The notes: generated from the letters alone by a model not told the origin. Positions 1-7,340 are shown, counted from the stretch's first letter. The stretch is DNA of 10,578 bases from Emcibacteraceae bacterium (GCA_016763335.1 JAESUD010000354.1:1-10578); one strand, 5' to 3'. Numbers and translations are program-made.

Positions 1-1
1 G

Positions 2-430
2 GATGCTTTTGGTTTGATGGGCAGCGAAAATAATATGATCCAGGCCTATAAACGTCCGGTTAGCTCCATGTCGCCAATTATCGTTTCTAAAGATGGCAAA
101 CCATTCCTTGTCACCGGAACCCCAGGGGGATCAAAGATTATAAGTGCTAATATGCAAATGGTCCTTAATGTAATTGAGTATGGAATGAATATTGGTGATG
201 CTTCTGTCGCGCCACGAATTCATCATCAATGGCATCCCGACGAATTAATGATTGAAAGCGGCATAAGCCCTGACACCGTTACTTTACTGCGCCAAAAAGG
301 ACACAAAATCAGCTTCACCAAGTCCAGTGCGAGCATGGGAAGCTTACAAACTGTTATGCGGAAAGACGGCTTATTTTATGGTTATTCAGACCCAAGGCGC
401 CCCGGAGCCAAAGCTGTCGGCGTCCAATAA
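2..430 (+). CDS. ggt: Gamma-glutamyltransferase, C-terminal part (5' end outside window)
   Basis: This is the 3' end of a gamma-glutamyltransferase gene, 142 codons plus TAA; the open frame continues off the left edge. The enzyme is a periplasmic or secreted Ntn-hydrolase that removes the gamma-glutamyl group from glutathione and related peptides; this fragment belongs to the small, catalytic subunit. Visible family motifs are KRPVSSMSPIIV (fragment residues 17-28), where the paired serines bind the gamma-glutamyl carboxylate in characterised enzymes, and VTGTPGGSKI (37-46), whose paired glycines form the oxyanion hole. APRIHHQWHPDEL and the terminal YGYSDPRRPGAKAVG also match the family. The autocatalytic threonine lies upstream and cannot be checked. 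The end of the protein looks intact. Nothing ties it functionally to the genes downstream, from which a hairpin separates it. Confidence 0.95.
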   Translation, partial: DAFGLMGSENNMIQAYKRPVSSMSPIIVSKDGKPFLVTGTPGGSKIISANMQMVLNVIEYGMNIGDASVAPRIHHQWHPDELMIESGISPDTVTLLRQKGHKISFTKSSASMGSLQTVMRKDGLFYGYSDPRRPGAKAVGVQ

Positions 431-455
431 AGTATTTGCAACCAATAAAATATAT

Positions 456-501
456 CAAATAAAGGCTAAGAGGTTAGAACTCTTTGGCCTTTATTTGATT
501 T
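456..501. terminator. Probable (bidirectional) intrinsic terminator after ggt
   Basis: An imperfect inverted repeat begins 25 nt after the ggt stop. The left arm is 456-472 and the right arm 480-497, with a 7-nt loop. The arms pair over about 16 bp with one bulge, and the core is AAAGGC...GCCTTT plus AGAG...CTCT. The right side is T-rich (TTTATTTGATTT), and the complement is also U-rich, so it could end transcription from either side. Confidence 0.65.
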
Positions 502-542
502 CAATTCGGTATTATCAGAAATTTTATACATGGAACGCTCCT

Positions 543-560
543 GTTAATTAATGAATTAAC
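543..560. promoter_or_regulatory. Short perfect inverted repeat upstream of the membrane-protein gene
   Basis: GTTAATT and AATTAAC (7 bp each, 4-nt spacer AATG) form a perfect palindrome 83 nt before the start at 644. The flanking sequence is very AT-rich and includes a TATTAT at 573-578 that could be a -10 box, although no convincing -35 was seen. The repeat could be an operator for a dimeric regulator, or chance symmetry in AT-rich DNA. The rest of the 431-643 gap, apart from the terminator, shows no gene. Confidence 0.25.
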
Positions 561-643
561 AAATTATATCCATTATTATAAATAATTTAACATTTCCATT
601 CTATCATAATATTTTTCGCCAACTATTATGAAGGACCGCAGGA

Positions 644-1720
644 ATGGCACAAGCCACAATACAGCCATGGAAAATGTCATCTGGTTATTTAAGTTCCTCA
701 CTTTACGATAACACTCTCATATTTGGAGTGTTATTTCTAGCGTTGGCGAGCGGTTTCATCGTGCTGACAAACCCTGAGATGTTTTTGCCTGTTTTATTTG
801 CTGACCTATGGTTTCTAGGATATCATCATGTACTTTCTACTTTCACAAAACTTGCTGGTACGAAACAAGATAGAATAGACAATAAATTCCTTATTTTCGT
901 TCTCCCGTTTATCGTTTTGGCGTCCGTATCATTAATACATTATAGTATTGGCAGTTGGGCTATCGTCACAATTTATTTCTTTTGGCAATGGTATCATTAT
1001 ACACGTCAGGCATATGGCATATCCACGTTTTACAGGCGCAAATCAGGCATTACACATTCGATTACCCCTGTGCATCTTGATCATGCTGCTCTCTGGTCTA
1101 TGCCCATATGGGGAATAGTTTATAGATGCTCGCAAGGGTGGGAACTTTTTATATTCCAACCTTTTTGGACACCTAACATTCCTTCATGGGTAAATACACT
1201 CGTTGGTATAGTCGCCTGTGGTGTTTTGGCACTTTGGTTCGTAACAAAATTAGTTGACTGGTCAAAAGGAAACCTTGCCTATGCTCCTTTCTTTTTTGTC
1301 ATTAGCCACCACTTCACATTTTTTGTCGGGTATATTCTTATACAAGATATAACAATAGGCTGGCTTGTCGCTAATGTATGGCATAATGCTCAATATATTC
1401 TTTTTGTATGGCTGTTTAATCAAATGCGTTTCCAAAGTTCCGATACAAAAAAACAGTCTCCAATTTTACATTGGTTATGTCAGAGAAACCCCTTTAGAAC
1501 GCTTGCCTATTTTGCATTTTTTCTCATCTTGACCACTCTAGTTTATAATGGACTAAGTTCTGGCATTAAAATGATATCGGGCGCTGATACTGTTAAAATA
1601 ACGGCTCTTATGATTGTTGTTTTTCAAACAATAAACTTTCACCATTATATCGTAGATAGCCTTATTTGGAAGGCACGCAAGAAATCTCATCAAAAAATAT
1701 TAAAGATTAATGAGGCGTAA
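644..1720 (+). CDS. Polytopic membrane protein with five histidine clusters, family not recognised
   Basis: A 358-residue integral membrane protein that I cannot assign to a named family. About eight or nine hydrophobic segments are visible, for example near residues 24-57, 83-99, 103-116, 184-203, 211-232, 238-258, 285-301 and 317-331. Its outstanding trait is histidine-bearing motifs in or next to membrane segments: GYHH (59-62), WYHYTRQ (116-122), SHHF (221-224), VWHNAQY (245-251) and NFHHYIVD (331-338). HH pairs and HxxxxxQ spacing of this kind recall membrane metal enzymes such as fatty-acid desaturases/hydroxylases or the Brp/Blh carotene-cleaving family, but no diagnostic signature of either is present, so a membrane metalloenzyme is only an inference. 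The ATG at 644 has AAGGA at 631-635, 8 nt upstream. The C-terminus is basic (KARKKSHQK). The gene overlaps or abuts the following acyltransferase gene, so the two are probably co-transcribed and may modify the same lipid or surface molecule. It is AT-rich compared with the yej genes. Confidence 0.85.
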   Translation: MAQATIQPWKMSSGYLSSSLYDNTLIFGVLFLALASGFIVLTNPEMFLPVLFADLWFLGYHHVLSTFTKLAGTKQDRIDNKFLIFVLPFIVLASVSLIHYSIGSWAIVTIYFFWQWYHYTRQAYGISTFYRRKSGITHSITPVHLDHAALWSMPIWGIVYRCSQGWELFIFQPFWTPNIPSWVNTLVGIVACGVLALWFVTKLVDWSKGNLAYAPFFFVISHHFTFFVGYILIQDITIGWLVANVWHNAQYILFVWLFNQMRFQSSDTKKQSPILHWLCQRNPFRTLAYFAFFLILTTLVYNGLSSGIKMISGADTVKITALMIVVFQTINFHHYIVDSLIWKARKKSHQKILKINEA

Positions 1721-2888
1721 AATCTTGCATAAAGAAAAAACTCTTCATTATGGTTTTTTAGATACATTACGTGCTCTCGCAATTGTCCTCGTTCTTTTAA
1801 GACATACAATTAGGCCATTTATGCCTGATTTTGCTCCTGATGCAATTGTTGATGATGCAATTTGGATTCCTTTAAAAAACTTCTTTATAAATGGTTGGGT
1901 TGGTGTAGATTTATTTTTCTTACTATCAGGTTTTTTAATTACTCAACCTTTCTTAAAACAAACTCAAATTACTGTAAAAAAATTCTATTTGAAAAGAGCG
2001 TTAAGGATATTTCCCGCTTATTTCACAGTTTTATTTTTAATTATAATTGGTGCTTTCCCAGGTTATACAATGCCAGCAGAAAATTCTGCAACCGCTATTA
2101 TTTATCATGTCTTTTTTATGCAAGATTATACTGGCCCCTCAATAAATACTGTTTTTTGGTCTCTTGGTGTCGAAGTTAAATTTTATTTATTAGCGCCCTT
2201 AATTTTAATTCCAATTTGGAAATTCATCCAGTCTCAACAATGGAGCAAGGCATATATATCAATTTTAGGGGTTATTATTCTTATTCCGACTTTAAGATAT
2301 TTCATTTATACGGCACATAGTGGCGTTGAAGATTATAATGAGTTTTTTAGTCTACTAAGAAGTCCTTTTCATAATTGTATCGACGGGCTATTTTTTGGCG
2401 TATTATTGGCTGTAATGGTCAAACAACTAACTCCATATTTTTTAAAAAAGACCTCAAAAAATATAATGTACGCCAAAAGAATATTAATAGGCCTTACCTT
2501 CATTCTATTAAGCCTTTTAGTGTCTCATGATTTTATGGAAGAAATCACTCTTTATGATGCAGTTTTTCAGCCAATGGTACTTTCTGTGCTGTTTCTTGGC
2601 ATTACTATTTCTGGCTTATTTTACTTTAAATCCAGTAAAGAAAGCTGTCTGTCTAAATGGGGTGCTAAGTTATCTTATTCTACTTATCTAGTACATTGGC
2701 CACTGATACCATTTTGTCTTGCGATTCCATTTGCACTTGGGATCGGCTCCGCTGGACAAAGCCTAATGGCCGCACTAGTATTTTCTATATCCTTATGGGG
2801 GCTTTCAATTTCGTTGGCATACGTCATCTATACTTTCATTGAAAAACCATTTTTAAACCTCAAACCTGTTTTCCGCCAAAGCTTATAA
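1710..2888 (+). CDS. Acyltransferase-3 family (OafA/YrhL-like) membrane O-acyltransferase
   Basis: A 392-residue inner-membrane protein of the acyltransferase-3 family. These proteins move acyl groups, usually acetyl, onto exported sugars of O-antigen, peptidoglycan, exopolysaccharide, antibiotics or lipids. Motifs run in the usual order: LDTLRALAI (17-25) and RH (31-32, the conserved TM1 arginine-histidine); GWVGVDLFFLLSGFLIT (62-78); KRALRIFPAYF (95-105); FWSLGVEVKFYLLAP (149-163, where E155 fits the conserved glutamate of WSLxVE); LSYSTYLVHWPL (321-332); and FIEKPF (376-381). About ten membrane segments and normal length; no SGNH or other extra domain follows. The ATG at 1710 overlaps the previous gene by 11 nt. 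A TTG at 1725 has a better ribosome site (GAGG, 1712-1715, spacing 9) and would start the protein five codons later without overlap. The acceptor cannot be told from sequence. The gene is very AT-rich (27-30% G+C in two 60-base samples) and runs convergently into yejA. Confidence 0.93.
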   Translation: MRRKILHKEKTLHYGFLDTLRALAIVLVLLRHTIRPFMPDFAPDAIVDDAIWIPLKNFFINGWVGVDLFFLLSGFLITQPFLKQTQITVKKFYLKRALRIFPAYFTVLFLIIIGAFPGYTMPAENSATAIIYHVFFMQDYTGPSINTVFWSLGVEVKFYLLAPLILIPIWKFIQSQQWSKAYISILGVIILIPTLRYFIYTAHSGVEDYNEFFSLLRSPFHNCIDGLFFGVLLAVMVKQLTPYFLKKTSKNIMYAKRILIGLTFILLSLLVSHDFMEEITLYDAVFQPMVLSVLFLGITISGLFYFKSSKESCLSKWGAKLSYSTYLVHWPLIPFCLAIPFALGIGSAGQSLMAALVFSISLWGLSISLAYVIYTFIEKPFLNLKPVFRQSL

Positions 2889-2930
2889 GACTATTATGGC
2901 GTTTAATATGATATAAAATTCAATTTTTAT

Positions 2931-4736
2931 TTATTCTTTACACCACAAGAATTCCATACCGCTACCATATTCGGGGGGTTTTGACGCGGGGACTAACCGT
3001 TCTGACCAGTAAGCATATCGCCATTGCCGATCTTGGTAACTGGGAACGGCGTAATGGCCGTTTTGTAAGGCACGGTCTAACAGACGTAGGGCAAATGCTT
3101 TATCATCATCCGTTTTTGCCACTTGAAGTAGCTTTAGAAAATGATCAACAGCGGGACTATTTATACCAAAGGTATTTCCACCCTCTTTTTCTGGGTTCAT
3201 TTTAACACTACCCCAAAGACGGACTTGCTCCTGCCCAGGTCTGGGAGAAGGAATATAAAACCGGTATGCGGCATCAAAATCACTTTCTTTGATACGCTTT
3301 TCAAAGGCAGAGGAATCTACGATCTGTAATTTACTGCGAACACCTATTTTTTCTAACTGTTGCGCCCACGCCCCGTAAAGTTTTTCTTGGCTATCACTAA
3401 AAGCCAGAATGGTGAATTCTAAAAGCTTTCCGCTTGTTTTATGTCTTTGGTATCCTGTTTTAGGATCAATTTCCCACCCTGCTTGTTTTAACATATTGGT
3501 TGCGGCAATTAATTGCTCGCGTGCGCCTTCTGATAAATTTACATCATAAGGCGTGAATGCCGTTTTGAGAGAAAGCTCATCAAAATGGTTAGGAAAGGCA
3601 GACATTTCAGAACGCTCTCTTGAATTTGGCGGGAAGACCGCTGAGAAGCTTGCATTTTCAAAATAACTCCGCGTACGGGTATAGGCACCATGCATCAAAT
3701 GTTCGTTAACCCAGTTAAATGGTACAACCATATTTAAGGCCTTACGAACATGAACATCACTAAATAGATCATTTCTCATATTAAAGAAAAAGCCATTCAT
3801 GCCCATCGGCCACCATGCATCAACACGTAACAAGGCAATCTTGCCTGATTGCACCGTTGGTTTATTTGATGCTTCGCCCCATTGTTGTTCAGTTATTTTA
3901 TAAAGGTCTATATCACCTTTCATAAAGGCGGTTAAGCGTGTGGTTTCATCAAAAAAATGGTTGTAAATAATCCGGTCAAAGTTTGCTATACCCACACGAA
4001 CAGGCAATGATTGTGCCCAATAGTCACGGACCCTTTCAAACGTGATTTGTCGTCCGGATTTAATTTCTGCAATCCGGTAAGGGCCGCTTCCAACTGGAAT
4101 GTCTAATGTTGTTTTGCCAAAATCTCTTTCTTGCCAATAATGCTTTGGAAGTATTGGTATGACGCCGAATTGATAAACCGCTTCCCGGTTGGCTGTTTTA
4201 GGGAATTTAACCTGCACCGTATGGGCATCAATTTCCGTTACTTCAGCTTCTTTTAATAATATACGCCAACCCGGGCGAGCTTTGTCACGAAATACGTCTG
4301 CGGAAAAGATAACATCATCACTTAGAATAGGTTCGCCGTCATGAAACCGTGCCATTGGATTTATATGAAATATAGCTTCCCGTCCGTCTTTAGATACTTC
4401 TATTGATTGGGCAATAAGCGCATAACCAACCTGTTGTTCATCGGGTGATTCAGATAACAGGCTGTCATAAAGCCAATCATATACCCCACTAGCATAACGA
4501 CCATTCACGATCCATGGATTAAGAGTATCAAAAGTTCCTTTTGCAGAAAGCCTGAGGGTGCCTGCTTTTGGTGCATCAGGATTAGCCGATTGATAATGTT
4601 TAAAATTCGCTGGATATTTTGGTGTGGAATATGGTGCATAAGCATGCTTACCCGGCGTATCAACAGCAGCGATGATAGAGACAGGCATATAGAACAAAGC
4701 CATAAATACAATAATTCTAGAACCGACTTTTATCAT
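2931..4736 (-). CDS. yejA: Periplasmic peptide/microcin C-type ABC transporter substrate-binding protein (YejA)
   Basis: A 601-residue solute-binding protein of the SBP_bac_5 (peptide/nickel/opine) family, close in length to E. coli YejA. It captures an oligopeptide-like ligand in the periplasm and delivers it to YejBE-YejF. An N-terminal signal peptide is clear: basic start (MIKVGSR), hydrophobic core to about residue 22 and likely cleavage after IIAA (24). No lipobox cysteine is present, so the mature protein should be soluble. YejA-type motifs follow: NPDAPKAGTLRLSAKGTFD (52-70) plus TLNPWI, and the family signature around FHDGEPILSDDVIFSADVF (131-149). The ATG (complement of 4734-4736) has AAGGA at 4745-4749, 8 nt upstream. 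Unlike in the E. coli yejABEF operon, it is divergent from the permease and ATPase genes, with a TonB receptor gene between. The shared upstream region holds an inverted repeat and a good -10 box. Ligand specificity cannot be read from the sequence; family members carry microcin C, host peptides or related compounds. Confidence 0.93.
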   Translation of the reverse strand: MIKVGSRIIVFMALFYMPVSIIAAVDTPGKHAYAPYSTPKYPANFKHYQSANPDAPKAGTLRLSAKGTFDTLNPWIVNGRYASGVYDWLYDSLLSESPDEQQVGYALIAQSIEVSKDGREAIFHINPMARFHDGEPILSDDVIFSADVFRDKARPGWRILLKEAEVTEIDAHTVQVKFPKTANREAVYQFGVIPILPKHYWQERDFGKTTLDIPVGSGPYRIAEIKSGRQITFERVRDYWAQSLPVRVGIANFDRIIYNHFFDETTRLTAFMKGDIDLYKITEQQWGEASNKPTVQSGKIALLRVDAWWPMGMNGFFFNMRNDLFSDVHVRKALNMVVPFNWVNEHLMHGAYTRTRSYFENASFSAVFPPNSRERSEMSAFPNHFDELSLKTAFTPYDVNLSEGAREQLIAATNMLKQAGWEIDPKTGYQRHKTSGKLLEFTILAFSDSQEKLYGAWAQQLEKIGVRSKLQIVDSSAFEKRIKESDFDAAYRFYIPSPRPGQEQVRLWGSVKMNPEKEGGNTFGINSPAVDHFLKLLQVAKTDDDKAFALRLLDRALQNGHYAVPSYQDRQWRYAYWSERLVPASKPPEYGSGMEFLWCKE

Positions 4737-4789
4737 TTTGACATTCCTTTTTTGACTTTATTTTTGCTCGTTCTCTGAATGAAAATCAC

Positions 4790-4816
4790 ATTATATTAAA
4801 AAGACTTGTATTGCAA
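4790..4816 (-). promoter_or_regulatory. Candidate sigma70-like promoter for yejA
   Basis: Read on the minus strand, a perfect TATAAT lies at 4795-4790 and TTGCAA at 4816-4811, with a 15-nt spacer (slightly short). Transcription would begin near 4783 and give a leader of about 45 nt before the yejA start. The -35-like element lies inside the left arm of the inverted repeat, so a protein bound there should block this promoter. Confidence 0.5.
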
Positions 4817-4868
4817 TTAAGAATCATTATTATCTACGTTAATATTGCTAATGATTCTCAATTGCAAT
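4810..4868. promoter_or_regulatory. 20-bp inverted repeat between divergent genes, candidate Fur-family operator
   Basis: The left arm ATTGCAATTAAGAATCATTA (4810-4829) and the reverse complement of the right arm (4849-4868) agree at 19 of 20 positions; the spacer is 19 nt. Each arm contains a GAATCATTA-like core preceded by TTGCAATT, which is reminiscent of iron-regulator (Fur) boxes upstream of TonB receptor genes. The left arm overlaps the yejA -35 region, and the right arm ends 6 bp upstream of the TATAAT serving the receptor gene. The layout fits co-regulation of both divergent units by one regulator. The symmetry is seen directly; the identity of the regulator is inferred. Confidence 0.6.
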
Positions 4869-4874
4869 TTAGGG

Positions 4875-4880
4875 TATAAT
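4875..4880 (+). promoter_or_regulatory. -10 box of a candidate promoter for the TonB receptor gene
   Basis: A perfect TATAAT lies about 70-85 nt before the receptor start. The -35 window at 17-bp spacing (4852-4857, TGATTC) is a poor match and falls in the right arm of the inverted repeat. The expected start of transcription is near 4887, leaving a leader of roughly 60-75 nt. The weak -35 lowers certainty. Confidence 0.45.
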
Positions 4881-4948
4881 AAATAACTAATACTAAAAAT
4901 AATAACAGATGATTAAACCCAATAAAAACAAAGGGTTAATAATCACCA

Positions 4949-7276
4949 ATGAAAGGTTTGTTTATGTCTATGTTTTATACACCACTGGCCACGGTTTCTA
5001 TATTTGCGCTTATGTCAGCTTCGCCGGCATTGGCTCAGTCAAGCAATGCCGGTACCCAAGAAGCAAATATCAATGCTTCTGCAGCTTCCAGGTCAGCTGA
5101 TACAACCGGGCTTGTCCGCCTACAACCAGTAACAGCTACTGCAACACGTCAAGACAGAAAGCTTATTGATACAGCCGCCAATGTTTCATCAATAACAGAT
5201 GACGAATTAGACCGTCGGATGGACAACCTTATTGAAGATGTTTTCCGCTATGAACCAGGCATCGAAGTAACCCGTCAAACATCAGGAGCGGATCCTTTTT
5301 CAAGTACGGGCGGCATTCGAATTCGTGGTGTTGGTGGTAACCGAACGCAAATATTAGTGGATGGTAACCGGACCATTGAAAGAATTACAGACTCAACACG
5401 TGACATTATCGATTCATCAAATATAAAAGCCGTTGAGATTGTCCGTGGCCCTGCATCGACCGTATGGGGCAGTGATGGATTAGGTGGTATTGTGAATTTC
5501 GTCACCAAAGACCCAGAAGATTATCTGCAAGACGGTAATGATTTTGGCGGTAGTGCTAATTTTAATTACGCCACAGTGGATAATGCATTAACTGAATCGC
5601 TAGCTGCTGCTTTTAAAGTGTCACCAAAATTGGAAGCATTGTTAGTATATACACGCCGAGATGCTAGTGAAATTGAACTGAGTAACGCCAGAACGGGCGC
5701 AGACGCCGTACAAAATTGTACGCGTAACCCTGAAGCAACACAATGTAATGTATTTGATCCACTGGATTCAAAATCAAATAATATCCTTGGTAAATTAGTG
5801 TGGAATACATCTGCAAATAATAAAATAAAATTGACGGGTGAATATTTCGTTCGCAATACGGATGTACAACAAAATTCAGTTTTAGGTGCAGACGGTGCGA
5901 ATTTTATAAATAGTTATGACCGTACTCAAGAAATCAAACGGTGGCGTTTATCAGTCGATCAAGACTGGTCACCAGATGATATGTTTTTTGATACATTAAA
6001 TTGGCAATTAACTTATTCACCACAAGATGTTAACCGAAATGGTGACCGCCGCCGCACTTTAGCAAGTACAGACGAAGAACAACGCCTTGACGACCAAGAA
6101 TACGGCGAAACATTTTTAGAAGCCGATATTCAGTTTACATCATCATTCGGTATTGGCAAATCCAATCATTTAGTAACTTATGGTTTTGATGGTGATATCG
6201 TAAAATCAGATTTCAACAGGATCGATACTACGCGCAACCTTACCCAAGGGACAGAAACTATAAGACGTGCAGGTGGGTTTAATTTTTCCGATGCAAAAAC
6301 TATTCGTGCCGATACATATATTCAAGATGAAATTAGCCTGTTTAATGACCGTTTGAAGATAATACCCGGCATACGGTTGGCTCATTATTCAAATGACCCT
6401 TCCCCAGATGAAGATTATCAATTGGTACCTGGTGCAGAACCGCAAAAATTAAGCAGTACGACAGTTCAAATGAAGTTAGGTACAATTCTAAAACTAAATG
6501 AAACATTGTCATTATACGGACAATATTCAGAAGGCTTTAAAATGCCAACAGGGCAGCAATTATACCAGTCACTTAATAGTTTACCATTTTTTGCACTTGT
6601 GCCTAATGCAAACCTTCAACCGGAAAGTGTTGATAATTTTGAAATAGGTTTACGCGGTGATTTAGGCGACAGGGGATACTTCTCTGTTAATGGATTTTAT
6701 GCAGATTACAGTGATTTCATTTTGAATTTTGTTGAAGTTGATCCTGTTGCATATGGTCTTTCTGAAGGTGATTATGCCTTAACATATGATAATGTTGATG
6801 AATTGAAAGTTTATGGAATTGAAGCTTCCACAGGATTTTACATAAACGATAACTTCTCAACGCGTGTCTCGCTTTCTTACCAAGAAGGTAAATTAAAAGA
6901 AGATAATATAGAAAGAGAATATAACGGAGCACTGCCATTAAAAGCAATTGCCGGATTACGTTATAACAATAAAGACTTAGGGTTAGATGTAGAATTTATC
7001 GGAACTATGCAAGCCGCAAGCGTCAATGTGGAAGATCCTGGGTTTGACTATACACCGTCCGGATTTACCGTATTTGATTTAATTGGTAGTTGGGAAGTGA
7101 GCAATGGACTGTTCTTAAGAGCCAGTGTTTTGAATATTTTAAACACGCGTTATTTTCCTGGTGAGACAAAAGGGCATACTATCAACGGCTCAGACGCTGT
7201 TAAAAGGGTCGCCCCTATTGAGCTTCAAACTGCGCCCGGGCGCAATTTCAAGCTAGGTCTTTCATATAATTTCTAA
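4949..7276 (+). CDS. TonB-dependent outer-membrane receptor, heme/hemoglobin-receptor-like
   Basis: A 775-residue ligand-gated outer-membrane porin that would import a large or scarce ligand with energy from TonB-ExbB-ExbD. A signal peptide ends at SPALA (25-29). A TonB-box-like stretch LQPVTATATRQ (58-68) precedes the plug domain, seen in YEPGIEVTRQ (101-110), GGIRIRGVGGNRTQILVDGNR (121-141) and VEIVRGPASTVWGSDGLGG (162-180). A long beta-barrel follows and ends in LSYNF, with the terminal aromatic residue used for barrel assembly. The plug and the FKMP (530-533) and PNANLQPE (552-559) boxes resemble the FRAP and NPNL boxes of heme receptors. However, the plug region (about 60-200) and the stretch between these boxes contain no histidine, so heme as ligand is doubtful. 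C257 and C266 could form a loop disulfide. The ATG at 4949 has only a distant AAAGGG (4930-4935); the in-frame ATG at 4964 has GAAAGG (4951-4956) at 7 nt and is probably the true start. It sits between yejA and yejB, which makes a Yej substrate its likely cargo. Confidence 0.93.
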   Translation: MKGLFMSMFYTPLATVSIFALMSASPALAQSSNAGTQEANINASAASRSADTTGLVRLQPVTATATRQDRKLIDTAANVSSITDDELDRRMDNLIEDVFRYEPGIEVTRQTSGADPFSSTGGIRIRGVGGNRTQILVDGNRTIERITDSTRDIIDSSNIKAVEIVRGPASTVWGSDGLGGIVNFVTKDPEDYLQDGNDFGGSANFNYATVDNALTESLAAAFKVSPKLEALLVYTRRDASEIELSNARTGADAVQNCTRNPEATQCNVFDPLDSKSNNILGKLVWNTSANNKIKLTGEYFVRNTDVQQNSVLGADGANFINSYDRTQEIKRWRLSVDQDWSPDDMFFDTLNWQLTYSPQDVNRNGDRRRTLASTDEEQRLDDQEYGETFLEADIQFTSSFGIGKSNHLVTYGFDGDIVKSDFNRIDTTRNLTQGTETIRRAGGFNFSDAKTIRADTYIQDEISLFNDRLKIIPGIRLAHYSNDPSPDEDYQLVPGAEPQKLSSTTVQMKLGTILKLNETLSLYGQYSEGFKMPTGQQLYQSLNSLPFFALVPNANLQPESVDNFEIGLRGDLGDRGYFSVNGFYADYSDFILNFVEVDPVAYGLSEGDYALTYDNVDELKVYGIEASTGFYINDNFSTRVSLSYQEGKLKEDNIEREYNGALPLKAIAGLRYNNKDLGLDVEFIGTMQAASVNVEDPGFDYTPSGFTVFDLIGSWEVSNGLFLRASVLNILNTRYFPGETKGHTINGSDAVKRVAPIELQTAPGRNFKLGLSYNF

Positions 7277-7290
7277 TGCAATCGACGAGG

Positions 7291-7323
7291 AAGCAGGCAG
7301 GGTCATCTGGCCCTGCCTGTTTT
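7291..7323 (+). terminator. Hairpin between receptor gene and yejB, leaky terminator or processing site
   Basis: CAGGCAGGG (7294-7302) pairs perfectly with CCCTGCCTG (7311-7319) around an 8-nt loop, and G-U/A-U pairs can lengthen the stem to 12 bp. Only four T's follow (7320-7323). It begins 15 nt after the receptor stop and ends 17 nt before yejB. With no clear yejB promoter seen, it probably lets part of the transcription through, or stabilises the upstream mRNA, so that the receptor is made in excess over the inner-membrane parts. Confidence 0.7.
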
Positions 7324-7340
7324 AAGGAAAAAACCATATA

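Noticed and set aside
327..551. Plus-strand open frame overlapping the ggt end and the terminator
   Set aside because: Out of frame with the conserved ggt C-terminus and running through the terminator hairpin; no motif.
1862..2179. Plus-strand frame inside the acyltransferase gene, as a sign of a frameshift or second gene
   Set aside because: The acyltransferase reading frame is unbroken with motifs in the right order; this alternative frame only reflects AT-rich codons.
2889..2930. Terminator between the convergent acyltransferase and yejA genes
   Set aside because: Only an all A-T six-pair repeat (ATAAAA/TTTTAT, 2913-2930) is present, too weak to call; the T-rich stretch alone is not evidence.
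5275..5856. Two open frames on the minus strand inside the receptor gene
   Set aside because: Both are antisense to conserved plug and barrel coding sequence and show no family features.
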